DNA of 42,623 bases from Scybalousia_A sp964626385 (GTDB taxonomy: Bacteria; Bacteroidota; Bacteroidia; Bacteroidales; P3). Under the pieces are notes generated by a model, which saw only the letters and a program-made list of their open reading frames with translations, ran no database searches and was not told where the DNA came from. Where the stretch lies: assembly GCA_964626385.1 (NCBI GenBank), contig CAZVEO010000003.1:1-42623 (forward strand), given 5' to 3'. Shown piece after piece: positions 17,391 through 25,699 of this stretch. A program made the position numbers and the translations under genes. Positions within the stretch are counted from its first letter, which is position 1, and each line of letters opens with the position of its first letter.

Positions 17391-18398
17391 CTACAAAAGA
17401 TTTGCTAATCTTTCAGCCAAATCACAAACTCTGTTAGAATATCCGTTTTCGTTGTCATACCAAGAAACAACTTTAACGAAGTTACCATCCATAACCATGG
17501 TAAGTTTGGAATCAAATATAGAAGAATGAGGGTTGTCCACTATATCTATAGAAACAAGGTCTTCTTCTGAATATTCAAGTATACCTTTCATTGGTCCCTC
17601 AGCAGCCTCTTTGATAGCGGCGTTTACTTGCTCTTTGGTTACGTTGCAATTAAGTTCAACAGTCAAATCCACAACAGAACCATCTGGAGTAGGCACACGC
17701 ATAGAAATACCGTCCAATTTGCCTGCTAATTCTGGTATAACCAAACCTACGGCTTTGGCTGCTCCAGTGGAAGTTGGTATAATACTGCAAGCCGCCGCTC
17801 TTGCTCTTCTAAGGTCTTTGTGTGGAAGGTCAAGAATTTTTTGGTCGTTAGTATAGGAGTGAATAGTGTTCATTTGTCCTCTTTTTATGCCAAATTTATC
17901 ATTCAAAACCTTTGCCACGGGAGCCAAGCAGTTGGTTGTGCAGGAAGCATTACTTACAAATGTAATATCCTTATTAAGTATCTTGTCATTTACTCCAAGT
18001 ACAACAGTTGCATCAACATCGTCAGCCTTTGCTGCAGGTACGGTCAAAATAACCTTTTTAGCACCTGCTTTTATGTGCTTAGACATCAATTCTTTTGTTT
18101 TGAATATACCTGTAGACTCTATTACTATATCAATACCAAGTTCTTTCCAAGGAAGATTTTCAGGGTCCCTTTCAGCATAAACTCTTATGCGTTTGCCATT
18201 AACAACCAAATATTCTCCATCTGAGGAAACCTCCCCTTGAAATTTGCCGTGAACAGAGTCATATTTCAAAAGGTGAGCCAATGTTGTAGCATCTGTAAGG
18301 TCATTTATCGCTACAATTTCTATATTTTGTTTTTTTTGCATATTTCTGAACGATACTCTTCCTATACGTCCAAATCCATTTATTGCTACTTTTGCCAT
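17391..18398 (-). CDS. gap: glyceraldehyde-3-phosphate dehydrogenase, type I
   Basis: A 335-residue full-length GAPDH. The Rossmann fold starts AKVAINGFGRIGRVSFR; the active site is SNASCTTNCLAP with Cys153, and HSYTNDQKILD and VPTPDGSVVDLTVEL are also present. It converts glyceraldehyde-3-phosphate to 1,3-bisphosphoglycerate with NAD. A TTG - 19 bases - TATTTTTG promoter lies 36 bases upstream and a strong terminator follows, so it is a single-gene transcript. Confidence 0.97.
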   Translation of the reverse strand: MAKVAINGFGRIGRVSFRNMQKKQNIEIVAINDLTDATTLAHLLKYDSVHGKFQGEVSSDGEYLVVNGKRIRVYAERDPENLPWKELGIDIVIESTGIFKTKELMSKHIKAGAKKVILTVPAAKADDVDATVVLGVNDKILNKDITFVSNASCTTNCLAPVAKVLNDKFGIKRGQMNTIHSYTNDQKILDLPHKDLRRARAAACSIIPTSTGAAKAVGLVIPELAGKLDGISMRVPTPDGSVVDLTVELNCNVTKEQVNAAIKEAAEGPMKGILEYSEEDLVSIDIVDNPHSSIFDSKLTMVMDGNFVKVVSWYDNENGYSNRVCDLAERLANLL

Positions 18399-18433
18399 GA
18401 TTTTATACGTTTTTTGTGTTGTAATATTTTCTG

Positions 18434-18441
18434 CAAAAATA
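18434..18441 (-). promoter_or_regulatory. gap promoter
   Basis: The minus strand reads TATTTTTG (-7 box) with TTG 19 bases further upstream, 36 bases before the gap start. Confidence 0.65.
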
Positions 18442-18608
18442 GAAATAAAATTTAAACTTTCAATTTCTTTTATAAAAAAAACACTTTACCTTATTTATAA
18501 TACGCTAATATGTAATGTTTCTCATATAATTTAGAGTAAGTTATAACAACATATAACAAAAAGCATGCAAAAAAATATATCATATTTTACAATAAGATTT
18601 TTTTTTTA

Positions 18609-18616
18609 TACCTTTG
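18609..18616 (+). promoter_or_regulatory. -7 promoter box of the ftsX operon
   Basis: TACCTTTG matches TAnnTTTG and ends 27 bases before the ftsX ATG at 18644. A TTG triplet inside this box (18614-18616) is in frame with ftsX and could be mistaken for a start codon; its role as promoter argues against that. Confidence 0.65.
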
Positions 18617-18643
18617 CAACTTGTAATTCAATATGTAGAGCTT

Positions 18644-19525
18644 ATGAATGAAAAGAGAAACAAGAGTCCTAAAGGCAGAATGTTTACAGCCAATTTTTCT
18701 ACAGCACTTAGTATTGCTTTGGTGTTGTTTATATTGGCTTTTATGAGTTTGTTTTCTTTTCATATATGGGTATTGAGTAATGAGATAAAAGAAAATATTT
18801 CCTTTACAGTTTATTTGCAACCAACAACCACAGAAGAACAGGGACAATCCATAAAAAACGAGATAGCAAAGAACAATGTAGTCAAAAGTGTTGATTATCA
18901 TTCTTTGCAAGAGGTAACTGCTATGATGAATAAGGATTTGGGAGAAACACATTTGGACGTTTTGCAAGGTTACAACCCTTATAGTCCCTCTTTGGAAGTT
19001 CATCTAAAAGCAAAAGCAATGAAAGTAAAGCAAATAAAACAATTTATTCGTACCATAGAATCAAAGCCTGAGGTGGAAATGGTTGATTACAGAGATGATA
19101 TAATAAACAAAGTAAATACAGTCTATTACAATGCAAGTTATTTGGTGATAATCATTTTGCTTGCATTAGTATTTATATGTATAACACTTATCAATCATAC
19201 TATAGTTTTGACCATTAGGACAAAAAAATTGCTTATTCGCAGTATGCAACTTGTGGGAGCAAAACCCTCTTATATACGTCGTCCGTTTCTTATAAAAGGA
19301 GTGTGGCTTGGTTTGTGGGGCGGTATAATGGCAGATGTTTTGATTGCGGGGGTAATGATTTGGATATACAACGTATTGAATCGTCCTGATTTAACTCCTT
19401 ATTATAATGTATATATATTGCTTGCAATAGGCATAGTGATAGTGGGAGTGGTTTTGAGTTTTATTTTTTCCTATATTGCGGTAATAAGAAATATGAATTT
19501 AAAGAATTATAAACTATATAATTAA
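18644..19525 (+). CDS. ftsX: cell-division protein FtsX
   Basis: A 293-residue membrane protein with FtsX topology: one membrane helix near residues 17-40, an extracytoplasmic domain of about 120 residues (ISFTVYLQP...VEMVDYRDD), then three more helices (about 155-180, 210-235 and 255-280). FtsEX couples ATP hydrolysis to activation of peptidoglycan hydrolases at the division site. The extracytoplasmic domain includes KNNVVKSVDYHSLQEV and YNPYSPSLEVHLK, typical of FtsX. The ATG at 18644 is preferred over an in-frame TTG at 18614, which lies inside the -7 promoter box. It is the first gene of an operon of tightly spaced envelope genes. ftsE is not adjacent, as is usual in this phylum. Confidence 0.9.
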   Translation: MNEKRNKSPKGRMFTANFSTALSIALVLFILAFMSLFSFHIWVLSNEIKENISFTVYLQPTTTEEQGQSIKNEIAKNNVVKSVDYHSLQEVTAMMNKDLGETHLDVLQGYNPYSPSLEVHLKAKAMKVKQIKQFIRTIESKPEVEMVDYRDDIINKVNTVYYNASYLVIIILLALVFICITLINHTIVLTIRTKKLLIRSMQLVGAKPSYIRRPFLIKGVWLGLWGGIMADVLIAGVMIWIYNVLNRPDLTPYYNVYILLAIGIVIVGVVLSFIFSYIAVIRNMNLKNYKLYN

Positions 19526-19534
19526 AAACACAAT

Positions 19535-19819
19535 ATGGCTACAAAAGGCATCACATCAAAAAAAGGTTTTAAGGAAACTACACCTGAGTTTCGTTTTGCT
19601 TTCGGCAAAGAGAATTATATTTGGATGATAATAGGTGTTGTTGTACTTATACTTGGTTATATCTTACTTGTTGGAGGTGGTTCTTCAAATCCAGATGAGT
19701 TCAATTATGCTTTGTTTAATACAAGGCGTTTGGTTATTGCTCCTATCCTTATAGTAGGAGGTTTGGTCATAGAGGTCTATGCCATAATGAAAAAATCTAA
19801 AACAAAACAAGCAGAGTAG
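19535..19819 (+). CDS. DUF3098 family small membrane protein
   Basis: A 94-residue protein with two membrane helices (about 28-48 and 68-86) separated by a short loop containing FNYALFNTRRLVIAP. The segment PEFRFAFGKENYIWMIIG is the conserved DUF3098 start. The family occurs between ftsX and uppP in many Bacteroidota; its function is unknown. It begins 9 bases after ftsX and ends 13 bases before uppP, so it is co-transcribed with both. Confidence 0.88.
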   Translation: MATKGITSKKGFKETTPEFRFAFGKENYIWMIIGVVVLILGYILLVGGGSSNPDEFNYALFNTRRLVIAPILIVGGLVIEVYAIMKKSKTKQAE

Positions 19820-19832
19820 TTATTAAGTTTTT

Positions 19833-20633
19833 ATGGATACAATTCAAGCAATTATTATTGCCATAGTAGAGGGATTGACAGAGTTTTTGCCAGTTTCTTC
19901 AACGGGGCATATGATACTTACACAGGCTATTTTGGGGGTAAAGAGTGATGATTTTGTAAAAATGTTTACGGTTTGCATTCAGTTTGGTGCAATTCTTTCT
20001 GTCCTTGTGATATATTGGAAGAGATTTTTGCAAAGTTGGAGTTTTTATTGGAAGTTATTGACGGCTTTTATTCCTGCCGCAGTTTTTGGTCTCTTGTTAT
20101 CTGATTACATAGATAGTCTTTTGGAGACTCCTTTGGTTATTGCCATTGTTTTGGTTTTGGGTGGTGTGTTTATGTTATTTGTAGACAAGTGGTTTAATCA
20201 CCCTGCAGAAGACCAAACCATAACCTATAAAAAGAGTTTTATGATAGGACTTTGCCAGTGCATAGCCATGATACCGGGAGTTTCTCGTTCTATGGCAACA
20301 ATAGTAGGAGGTATGGGACAGAAACTTAGCAGAAAAACGGCTGCCGAATTTTCTTTCTTTTTGGCAGTGCCTACAATGGCGGCGGCAAGCGGATACAAAC
20401 TATTACAACTTTTCCTTGAGCCTTCAGGCAAAGAGTTGCTTATGGATAAATTAAATATTTTGATAATAGGTAATATTGTGGCTTTTGTGGTTGCAATTTT
20501 GGCCATCAAATTTTTTATCAACTTTCTTACCAAATATGGTTTCAAAGCCTTTGGTTACTACAGAATTTTTGCCGGAGTGCTTATGATAATTTTATTTATT
20601 TGCGGAGTCGTTAGTAGCGATATAGCGGGATAA
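19833..20633 (+). CDS. uppP: undecaprenyl-diphosphate phosphatase (BacA family)
   Basis: A 266-residue polytopic membrane enzyme that dephosphorylates undecaprenyl diphosphate to recycle the lipid carrier used for peptidoglycan and glycan export. The two family motifs are visible: EGLTEFLPVSSTGHMIL (residues 13-29, with Glu17 and His26) and MIPGVSRSMATIVGG. About eight hydrophobic segments and the normal family length are present. It sits 5 bases before truB. Confidence 0.97.
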   Translation: MDTIQAIIIAIVEGLTEFLPVSSTGHMILTQAILGVKSDDFVKMFTVCIQFGAILSVLVIYWKRFLQSWSFYWKLLTAFIPAAVFGLLLSDYIDSLLETPLVIAIVLVLGGVFMLFVDKWFNHPAEDQTITYKKSFMIGLCQCIAMIPGVSRSMATIVGGMGQKLSRKTAAEFSFFLAVPTMAAASGYKLLQLFLEPSGKELLMDKLNILIIGNIVAFVVAILAIKFFINFLTKYGFKAFGYYRIFAGVLMIILFICGVVSSDIAG

Positions 20634-20638
20634 CTAAT

Positions 20639-21340
20639 ATGGACTTAAAGGAGGGGACTTTTTTTCTTATAGACAAGCCTTATACTTGGACTTCTTTTCA
20701 AGTGGTAAAGAAAATGAAGTATATACTTACCAAACACACAGGAGAAAAGAAAATTAAAATAGGTCATGCTGGTACCTTAGACCCTTTGGCTACGGGCTTG
20801 TTGATTATTTGTGTGGGTAAGTATACAAAAAAAATAGAGGAGTTTCAACAATTGAAAAAAGAATATACAGGTTCTTTTACACTTGGTGCCACTACTTTGA
20901 GTTATGATAGAGAACAGCCCGTAAATGAAACTTTTCCTTTGCAACACATAGACACAGATTTATTAAATGCTACAGCAAAAACTTTCTTGGGTAAACAAAA
21001 GCAAGTACCTCCCGTTTATTCTGCTATAAAGATAGACGGCAAACGAGCCTATTCTTATATAAAACAAGGTATTTCGCCTGAGATAAGCGAAAAAGATATA
21101 GAAATTTATGATTTTGATTTAACAAAAATAGATATACCTTTTGTAGATTTTCGTATCTCTTGCTCCAAAGGTACTTATATACGCTCTATAGCAAGAGATT
21201 TTGGTTTGGAATTAAAGAGCGGAGCCTATCTTAACAAACTAAGAAGAACCAAAATAGGAGATTATTCTGTGGAAGAGGCTATTAGTATGGAAGAATTTGA
21301 AGCAAGATTTCCTCATAGAAAGATAGACAATATTTTATAA
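20639..21340 (+). CDS. truB: tRNA pseudouridine-55 synthase
   Basis: A 233-residue TruB that converts U55 in the T-loop of tRNAs to pseudouridine. The catalytic motif IGHAGTLDPLATGLL contains Asp48; KQVPPVYSAIKIDGKRAY and SCSKGTYIRSIARDFG are the other conserved blocks. The C-terminal PUA domain of longer TruB proteins is absent, as is usual in Bacteroidota. Its place after uppP is a common Bacteroidota arrangement. Confidence 0.96.
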   Translation: MDLKEGTFFLIDKPYTWTSFQVVKKMKYILTKHTGEKKIKIGHAGTLDPLATGLLIICVGKYTKKIEEFQQLKKEYTGSFTLGATTLSYDREQPVNETFPLQHIDTDLLNATAKTFLGKQKQVPPVYSAIKIDGKRAYSYIKQGISPEISEKDIEIYDFDLTKIDIPFVDFRISCSKGTYIRSIARDFGLELKSGAYLNKLRRTKIGDYSVEEAISMEEFEARFPHRKIDNIL

Positions 21341-21353
21341 ACGTTATAAGGCA

Positions 21354-22463
21354 ATGAATTTTAAGGATTTTATAAATAAAAAACCTGTAAAAATCGTTTG
21401 GCGAGTGCTTTTGTATGGTTTTGCTATTTTCGGTTTTGGTATTTTTTCGGCTTGGGCAATATATGAGCTTGGGCTTACCAATAATAGAGGAATGGTAGAT
21501 AGGAATACTCGCTATTTGGCAAAAGTAGGAGAAAACGAAGAGCAAAAAACAAATAGCAATGAGTTCGTTTTTAGAGCCGATGACTATTTGAAACTCGTAA
21601 CGCTGGGCAAACTTTATCCTCATAATGCAGAATTGATTATCAATGGGCTAAGAAATTCTCAAAACGATGTGCAGATGTCTCAAATGATAAAGGCATGTGA
21701 GTTATACTTAAAAGACAATAAAGCCTACAACGACCAACTAAGCAAAGGAAGACAAATTTATGGTCATAGTTTTGTAAAAGGCAATGGAGAGAATGTGATA
21801 ACTTGGATGAACGCTCCAGAATGGCAAGCTTTGAAAGAGTCCATAATCAAAGACTCCGTTGCTATAAACAAGGCTGCTAAAATCTCTGGAGTAGAGCCTC
21901 GTATGATAGTAGGTTGTTTGGTGGGAGAGCAAATACGTTTGTTTAATTCCAAAAGAGAGATGTATAAAAAGTATCTCGGTCCTGTTAAGGTGCTTTCCGT
22001 ACAGAGCCAGTTTTCTTTTGGTGTAAATGGTATTAAGGACTTTACTGCCGCACAAGTAGAGCGAAACCTAAAAGACAAAGCTTCCCCTTTTTATATGGGA
22101 GAAAAATATGAGCATATACTTGATTATGAAACTACTTACGTGGATGATTCCTTGCGTATAAAAAGACTTGTCAATTATAGAGACCATACTTATTCCTATA
22201 TATATACGGGTTGCATTCTTCATCAAACTCGCAATCAGTGGAAAAAAGCAGGTTATGATATAACAAATAGACCGGATGTTTTATTTACGCTTTTTAATGT
22301 TGGTTTTTCTCAGAGTGAGCCTAAGCCCGACCCTGTTTGTGGAGGCTCACATATAACGGTTGATGGCAAAATCTATACTTTTGGAGCCATAGGTTTTGAT
22401 TTCTATTATTCGGGTGAGTTGGCTGATGTCTTTCCTTATTGGGAAAAGAGATTTATAGAATAG
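21354..22463 (+). CDS. membrane-anchored protein with GH23 lysozyme-like fold, possible peptidoglycan hydrolase
   Basis: A 369-residue protein I cannot name. It has one N-terminal membrane helix (about residues 15-37) and a large extracytoplasmic part. Residues 178-340 follow the order of a GH23 lytic transglycosylase: GVEPRMIVGCLVGEQIRLF (candidate catalytic Glu192), then SQFSFGVNGIKDFTAAQV where SLT enzymes have the GA-GLMQ block, and DVLFTLFNVGFSQSEP where they have the AYN-G block. The similarity is by pattern, not by a search. It may belong to a lysozyme-like DUF family such as DUF1402. It lies 13 bases after truB in the ftsX-uppP operon, which fits a cell-wall role. Confidence 0.55.
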   Translation: MNFKDFINKKPVKIVWRVLLYGFAIFGFGIFSAWAIYELGLTNNRGMVDRNTRYLAKVGENEEQKTNSNEFVFRADDYLKLVTLGKLYPHNAELIINGLRNSQNDVQMSQMIKACELYLKDNKAYNDQLSKGRQIYGHSFVKGNGENVITWMNAPEWQALKESIIKDSVAINKAAKISGVEPRMIVGCLVGEQIRLFNSKREMYKKYLGPVKVLSVQSQFSFGVNGIKDFTAAQVERNLKDKASPFYMGEKYEHILDYETTYVDDSLRIKRLVNYRDHTYSYIYTGCILHQTRNQWKKAGYDITNRPDVLFTLFNVGFSQSEPKPDPVCGGSHITVDGKIYTFGAIGFDFYYSGELADVFPYWEKRFIE

Positions 22464-22489
22464 ATTTTTATCAAAAAACTTTTAGAACA

Positions 22490-22861
22490 ATGAAAAGATA
22501 TAAAATAATTATCCTTCTGTTACTATCTTTTTGTTTAAAACTTTTGGCTGTCCCTGCTGATACCAAACCTATAACTATCGTACAGCCAAATGGTAAAACG
22601 CTTACCTTCCTACTCAAAGGAGATGAAAGAGTGCATTGGTACGAAACTATTGACGGCTATACTCTTTTGAGAAACGAAGAGGGAGATTTGGAATTTGCTT
22701 GTGTGGATGAAAACAATATTTTACAGGTTTCGGGTATTTTGGCTTGCAATCAGGAGGAAAGAGATGAAATAGAGTTCTCTTTTTTGCAAACCATAAAGCC
22801 TCAACTCTTTTTCTCGCAACAACAGTTAAACGAAAAAAGAGAAAAATACTCAAGAAATTAA
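22490..22861 (+). pseudogene. orphan N-terminal fragment of an M6-family metalloprotease
   Basis: A 123-residue ORF with a signal peptide (KIIILLLLSFCLKLLAVPA). It continues into ITIVQPNGKTLTFLLKGDE, then HWYETIDGYTLLRNEEGDLEFA. This is the prodomain start typical of Bacteroidota M6-family metalloproteases (…QPDG..…GDE…DGYTV…). It stops at EKREKYSRN, just where the catalytic domain with its HExxH motif would begin; no protease domain occurs downstream. The region after the stop is a MITE-like repeat and a structured repeat, so truncation by rearrangement is likely. It follows the GH23-like gene by 26 bases and may still be transcribed. The ATG at 22490 is chosen over an in-frame one at 22439 that overlaps the previous gene and precedes the signal peptide. 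Confidence 0.65.
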
Positions 22862-22936
22862 ATTCAAACTAAATAAGTTATATAGATTACACAACCTATT
22901 TTATAAAGCCTACTATTTATAAAATATATAAAACTA

Positions 22937-23082
22937 CGCTAACTTGGTGTAAGGAATTGATGAAGATAATAAAAAATTATTGAGAAATAACTCAAAAAAG
23001 TAATAAAAAATTATCCCATTTTTTATTGTTTTACACCTTATTTTTCTATATTTTCTCATCAATTCCTTACACCGAGTCAGCG
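22937..23082. mobile_element. MITE-like element with 27-bp terminal inverted repeats
   Basis: The ends 22937-22963 and 23056-23082 are inverted copies of each other over 27 bases with three mismatches (CGCTaACttGGTGTAAGG... against CGCTgACtcGGTGTAAGG...). The 92-base interior is AT-rich with repeated AATAAAAAATTAT and has no ORF. Size and structure fit a miniature inverted-repeat element or a long hairpin. No clear target-site duplication beyond a possible TA is visible. Confidence 0.6.
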
Positions 23083-23133
23083 TTAATAGACTTTTTAAGT
23101 GTGTTACAACAAGTAACGGCTATGCCCTATAGA

Positions 23134-23174
23134 CAGGCAATGCCTACACCCATAGGGAGCAGGCATTGCCTGTA
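23134..23174. repeat. ACAGGC/GCCTGT palindrome adjoining repeat copy 2
   Basis: ACAGGCAATGCCT (23134-23146) and AGGCATTGCCTGT (23162-23174) are perfect 13-base inverted repeats around a 15-base loop. A related palindrome, ACAGGCTAAGCCTGT, lies at 9595-9609 beyond the equivalent end of copy 1. The unit is markedly richer in GC than its surroundings. Confidence 0.75.
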
Positions 23175-23602
23175 ACCTATGCTAATCTGTGAAAAGAAAA
23201 AAACAAAAAAAAATAACAAAAAGAAAAACAAAAGAATCGGTTTACTGAGAATCAATAAGTTACAAATAAAAAGTGTGCACGCGTTTGGTCAGGTCAAAAA
23301 TTCTTCTTAACTTTGTAAGAGAAAAATAACCCTACCACAAAATTAACGATTTTTACCCCTGTAACTACTTGATAATCAATAATAACGAATCTTCGTTTCG
23401 AGAAATCGAAACGAAGATTCGTCGAAATAAAACGAAGATTCATTTTTGCAAAATCCCGATTTGAAAAAATTTTTCTTCAAAAAACCCTTCGAAAACGCTG
23501 ATTTTCAAGAAAAATGCCTAATTTTGACCCTTCGAAAAAGGTTAACTCACTGATAATCAATAGTAGCACCCTTATTTTTTGATTTTAAATAGGTATTTAC
23601 GC
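23168..23602 (-). repeat. structured intergenic repeat, copy 2 (inverted relative to copy 1)
   Basis: The reverse complement of 9060-9484, about 435 bases, colinear with small indels. It contains the same core (GTGCACGCGTTTGGTCAGG on the plus strand, about 23275), the hairpin at 23385-23422, and boxes at 23246-23263, 23361-23378 and 23541-23559. The middle box and the hairpin are better conserved than the AT-rich spacers. It lies between the truncated M6 fragment and frdA and ends about 55 bases before the frdA promoter box. Confidence 0.9.
23385..23422 (+). repeat. 17-bp perfect hairpin with GAAA tetraloop inside repeat copy 2
   Basis: Arms 23385-23401 and 23406-23422 with loop GAAA (23402-23405). 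Identical to the hairpin at 9239-9276 on the other strand. Confidence 0.9.
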
Positions 23603-23658
23603 GATTTCCCGAAAAAATAAAATTTCTCCAAATTTTATAACAAAACAAAAAAAATCAT

Positions 23659-23666
23659 TACTTTTG
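23659..23666 (+). promoter_or_regulatory. -7 promoter box for frdAB
   Basis: TACTTTTG fits TAnnTTTG, about 90 bases before the frdA ATG. It shows that frdAB has its own promoter right after the repeat, without a gene in between. A TTG at -33 was not found. Confidence 0.55.
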
Positions 23667-23756
23667 CAAAATTATATTTGTCTTTCTTTTTTTGTTGAAG
23701 ACAAGTGCAAAAATAAAGAGTAGTAATTTTATTTATAAGAATAACAGCGTAAATAT

Positions 23757-25694
23757 ATGACAACACTTAATTCCAAAATCCCTGAGGGACCTTTGGCTGA
23801 GAAATGGACAAAATATAAAGCCTCTCAGAAATTGGTTAATCCTGCAAATAAGAGAAAATTGCATGTTATAGTTGTAGGAACGGGTCTTGCAGGTGCTTCG
23901 GCGGCCGCTTCTTTGGGTGCTTTAGGTTTTAATGTAGATGTTTTTTGCATACAAGATTCTCCTCGTAGAGCGCACTCTATTGCAGCACAAGGAGGTATCA
24001 ATGCGGCAAAGAATTATCCTAACGATGGCGATAGTGTAGGACGTTTGTTTTATGATACTATCAAGGGAGGAGACTATAGAGCAAGAGAAGCCAATGTTTA
24101 TAGACTTGCTGAGGTTGCAAACAATATTATAGACCAATGTGTTGCACAAGGTGTGCCTTTTGCAAGAGAATATTCGGGTTATTTGGACAACCGCTCTTTT
24201 GGTGGAGCCCAAGTTAGCCGTACTTTCTATGCTAAGGGACAAACAGGTCAGCAACTTTTGTTGGGAGCATATTCTGCCCTTAGTCAACAAGTCAAAGCCG
24301 GTACGGTTAAACTTCACACAAGGAAGGAAATGGAAAACCTTGTAATAATTGACGGCAAAGCAAGAGGAATAATAACAAGAGATGTTACTAATGGAAAAAT
24401 AGAGCGTTGGTTTGGTCATTGTGTGGTTTTGGCAACGGGAGGTTATGGTAATGTTTATTATCTTTCTACCAATGCAATGAATTCCAATGGTAGTGCTGCT
24501 TGGCAGTGTTATAAAAAAGGAGCAATGTTTGCCAACCCTTGCTATGTTCAGATACACCCTACTTGTATTCCTGTGCATGGAGATTATCAAAGCAAACTGA
24601 CTTTGATGAGTGAGTCCTTGCGTAATGATGGAAGAATATGGGTGCCAAAGAAAAAAGAAGATGCTGAGGCTATACGCAAAGGAGAGAAAACCGCTAACGA
24701 TATAGCAGAAGAGGACAGAGATTATTATTTGGAAAGACGTTATCCTGCTTTTGGTAACTTGGTTCCAAGGGATATTGCTTCTCGTGCTGCAAAGGAAAGA
24801 TGTGATGCCGGTTATGGTGTAGGTACGGGTAAGGCTGTTTATTTGGACTTTAAAGACGCTATCAATCGTTTGGGTAAAGATAAAGTTGCTGAAAGATATG
24901 GTAATCTTTTCCAAATGTATCAAAAGATAACAGATAGCAATCCATACGAAACTCCTATGATGATTTTCCCTGCAGTACATTACACTATGGGAGGTCTTTG
25001 GGTAGATTATGAATTGCAAACAACCATAGAGGGTTTGTTTGCTGCTGGTGAGTGTAATTTCTCTGACCATGGTGCCAATCGTTTGGGAGCAAGTGCTTTG
25101 ATGCAGGGTTTGGCAGATGGTTATTTTGTTTTGCCTTATACGGTGCAAAATTATCTTTCCTCAGAGATTTACAATTCTCCTATACCTACCACACACGAGG
25201 AATTTGACAAAGCAGAGCAAGAAGTAAAAGAAAGAATAGATAAAATACTTTCTGTCAAAGGAACAAAAACAGTGGACTCTTTTCAAAAACGTCTTGGTCA
25301 CATAATGTGGGAAAATGTTGGTATGGGAAGAAACAAAGACGGCTTGCAACAAGCCATTCCTATGATACATGCTTTGAAAGAAGAGTTTTGGAAAGATGTT
25401 AAGGTTGAGGAAGCAAATGAATGTATGAATTCTGAGTTGGAAAAAGCTCTTCGTTTGGCTGACCACTTAGAGTTAGCAGAACTTATAGCTCGCGATGCTT
25501 TGCAAAGAGAGGAAAGTTGCGGAGGTCATTTCCGTGAGGAACATCAAACAGAAGAGGGAGAGGCAAAGCGTGATGATGAGAAATTTATGTTTGTAGGCTC
25601 TTGGCAATACAAGGGTGAGAATGAAACACCTGAATTGTATAAGGAAGACCTTAATTACGAGTTTATCAAAGTACAACAAAGAAATTACAAGTAA
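23757..25694 (+). CDS. frdA: fumarate reductase / succinate dehydrogenase flavoprotein subunit
   Basis: A 645-residue flavoprotein that interconverts fumarate and succinate. The FAD-binding start is HVIVVGTGLAGASAAASL (GTGLAG at 41-46), and the covalent-FAD region is RRAHSIAAQGGINAA with His73. VQIHPTCIP, NLVPRDIASRA and GLFAAGECNFSDHGANRLGAS complete the active site and second FAD contact. The C-terminal SCGGHFREEH motif is present. Length and motifs fit the B-type quinol:fumarate reductases. frdB follows after 5 bases. A cytochrome b subunit gene, normally directly upstream in Bacteroidota, is missing: the upstream space holds only the repeats. Whether it works as fumarate reductase or as SDH cannot be told from sequence; the anaerobic context favours the former. 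Confidence 0.96.
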   Translation: MTTLNSKIPEGPLAEKWTKYKASQKLVNPANKRKLHVIVVGTGLAGASAAASLGALGFNVDVFCIQDSPRRAHSIAAQGGINAAKNYPNDGDSVGRLFYDTIKGGDYRAREANVYRLAEVANNIIDQCVAQGVPFAREYSGYLDNRSFGGAQVSRTFYAKGQTGQQLLLGAYSALSQQVKAGTVKLHTRKEMENLVIIDGKARGIITRDVTNGKIERWFGHCVVLATGGYGNVYYLSTNAMNSNGSAAWQCYKKGAMFANPCYVQIHPTCIPVHGDYQSKLTLMSESLRNDGRIWVPKKKEDAEAIRKGEKTANDIAEEDRDYYLERRYPAFGNLVPRDIASRAAKERCDAGYGVGTGKAVYLDFKDAINRLGKDKVAERYGNLFQMYQKITDSNPYETPMMIFPAVHYTMGGLWVDYELQTTIEGLFAAGECNFSDHGANRLGASALMQGLADGYFVLPYTVQNYLSSEIYNSPIPTTHEEFDKAEQEVKERIDKILSVKGTKTVDSFQKRLGHIMWENVGMGRNKDGLQQAIPMIHALKEEFWKDVKVEEANECMNSELEKALRLADHLELAELIARDALQREESCGGHFREEHQTEEGEAKRDDEKFMFVGSWQYKGENETPELYKEDLNYEFIKVQQRNYK

Positions 25695-25699
25695 AGAGT

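Noticed and set aside
23922..25148. 408-codon minus-strand ORF opposite frdA
   Set aside because: It is an antisense shadow of a clear FrdA reading frame; the product shows no known motif and has a composition typical of reverse frames.
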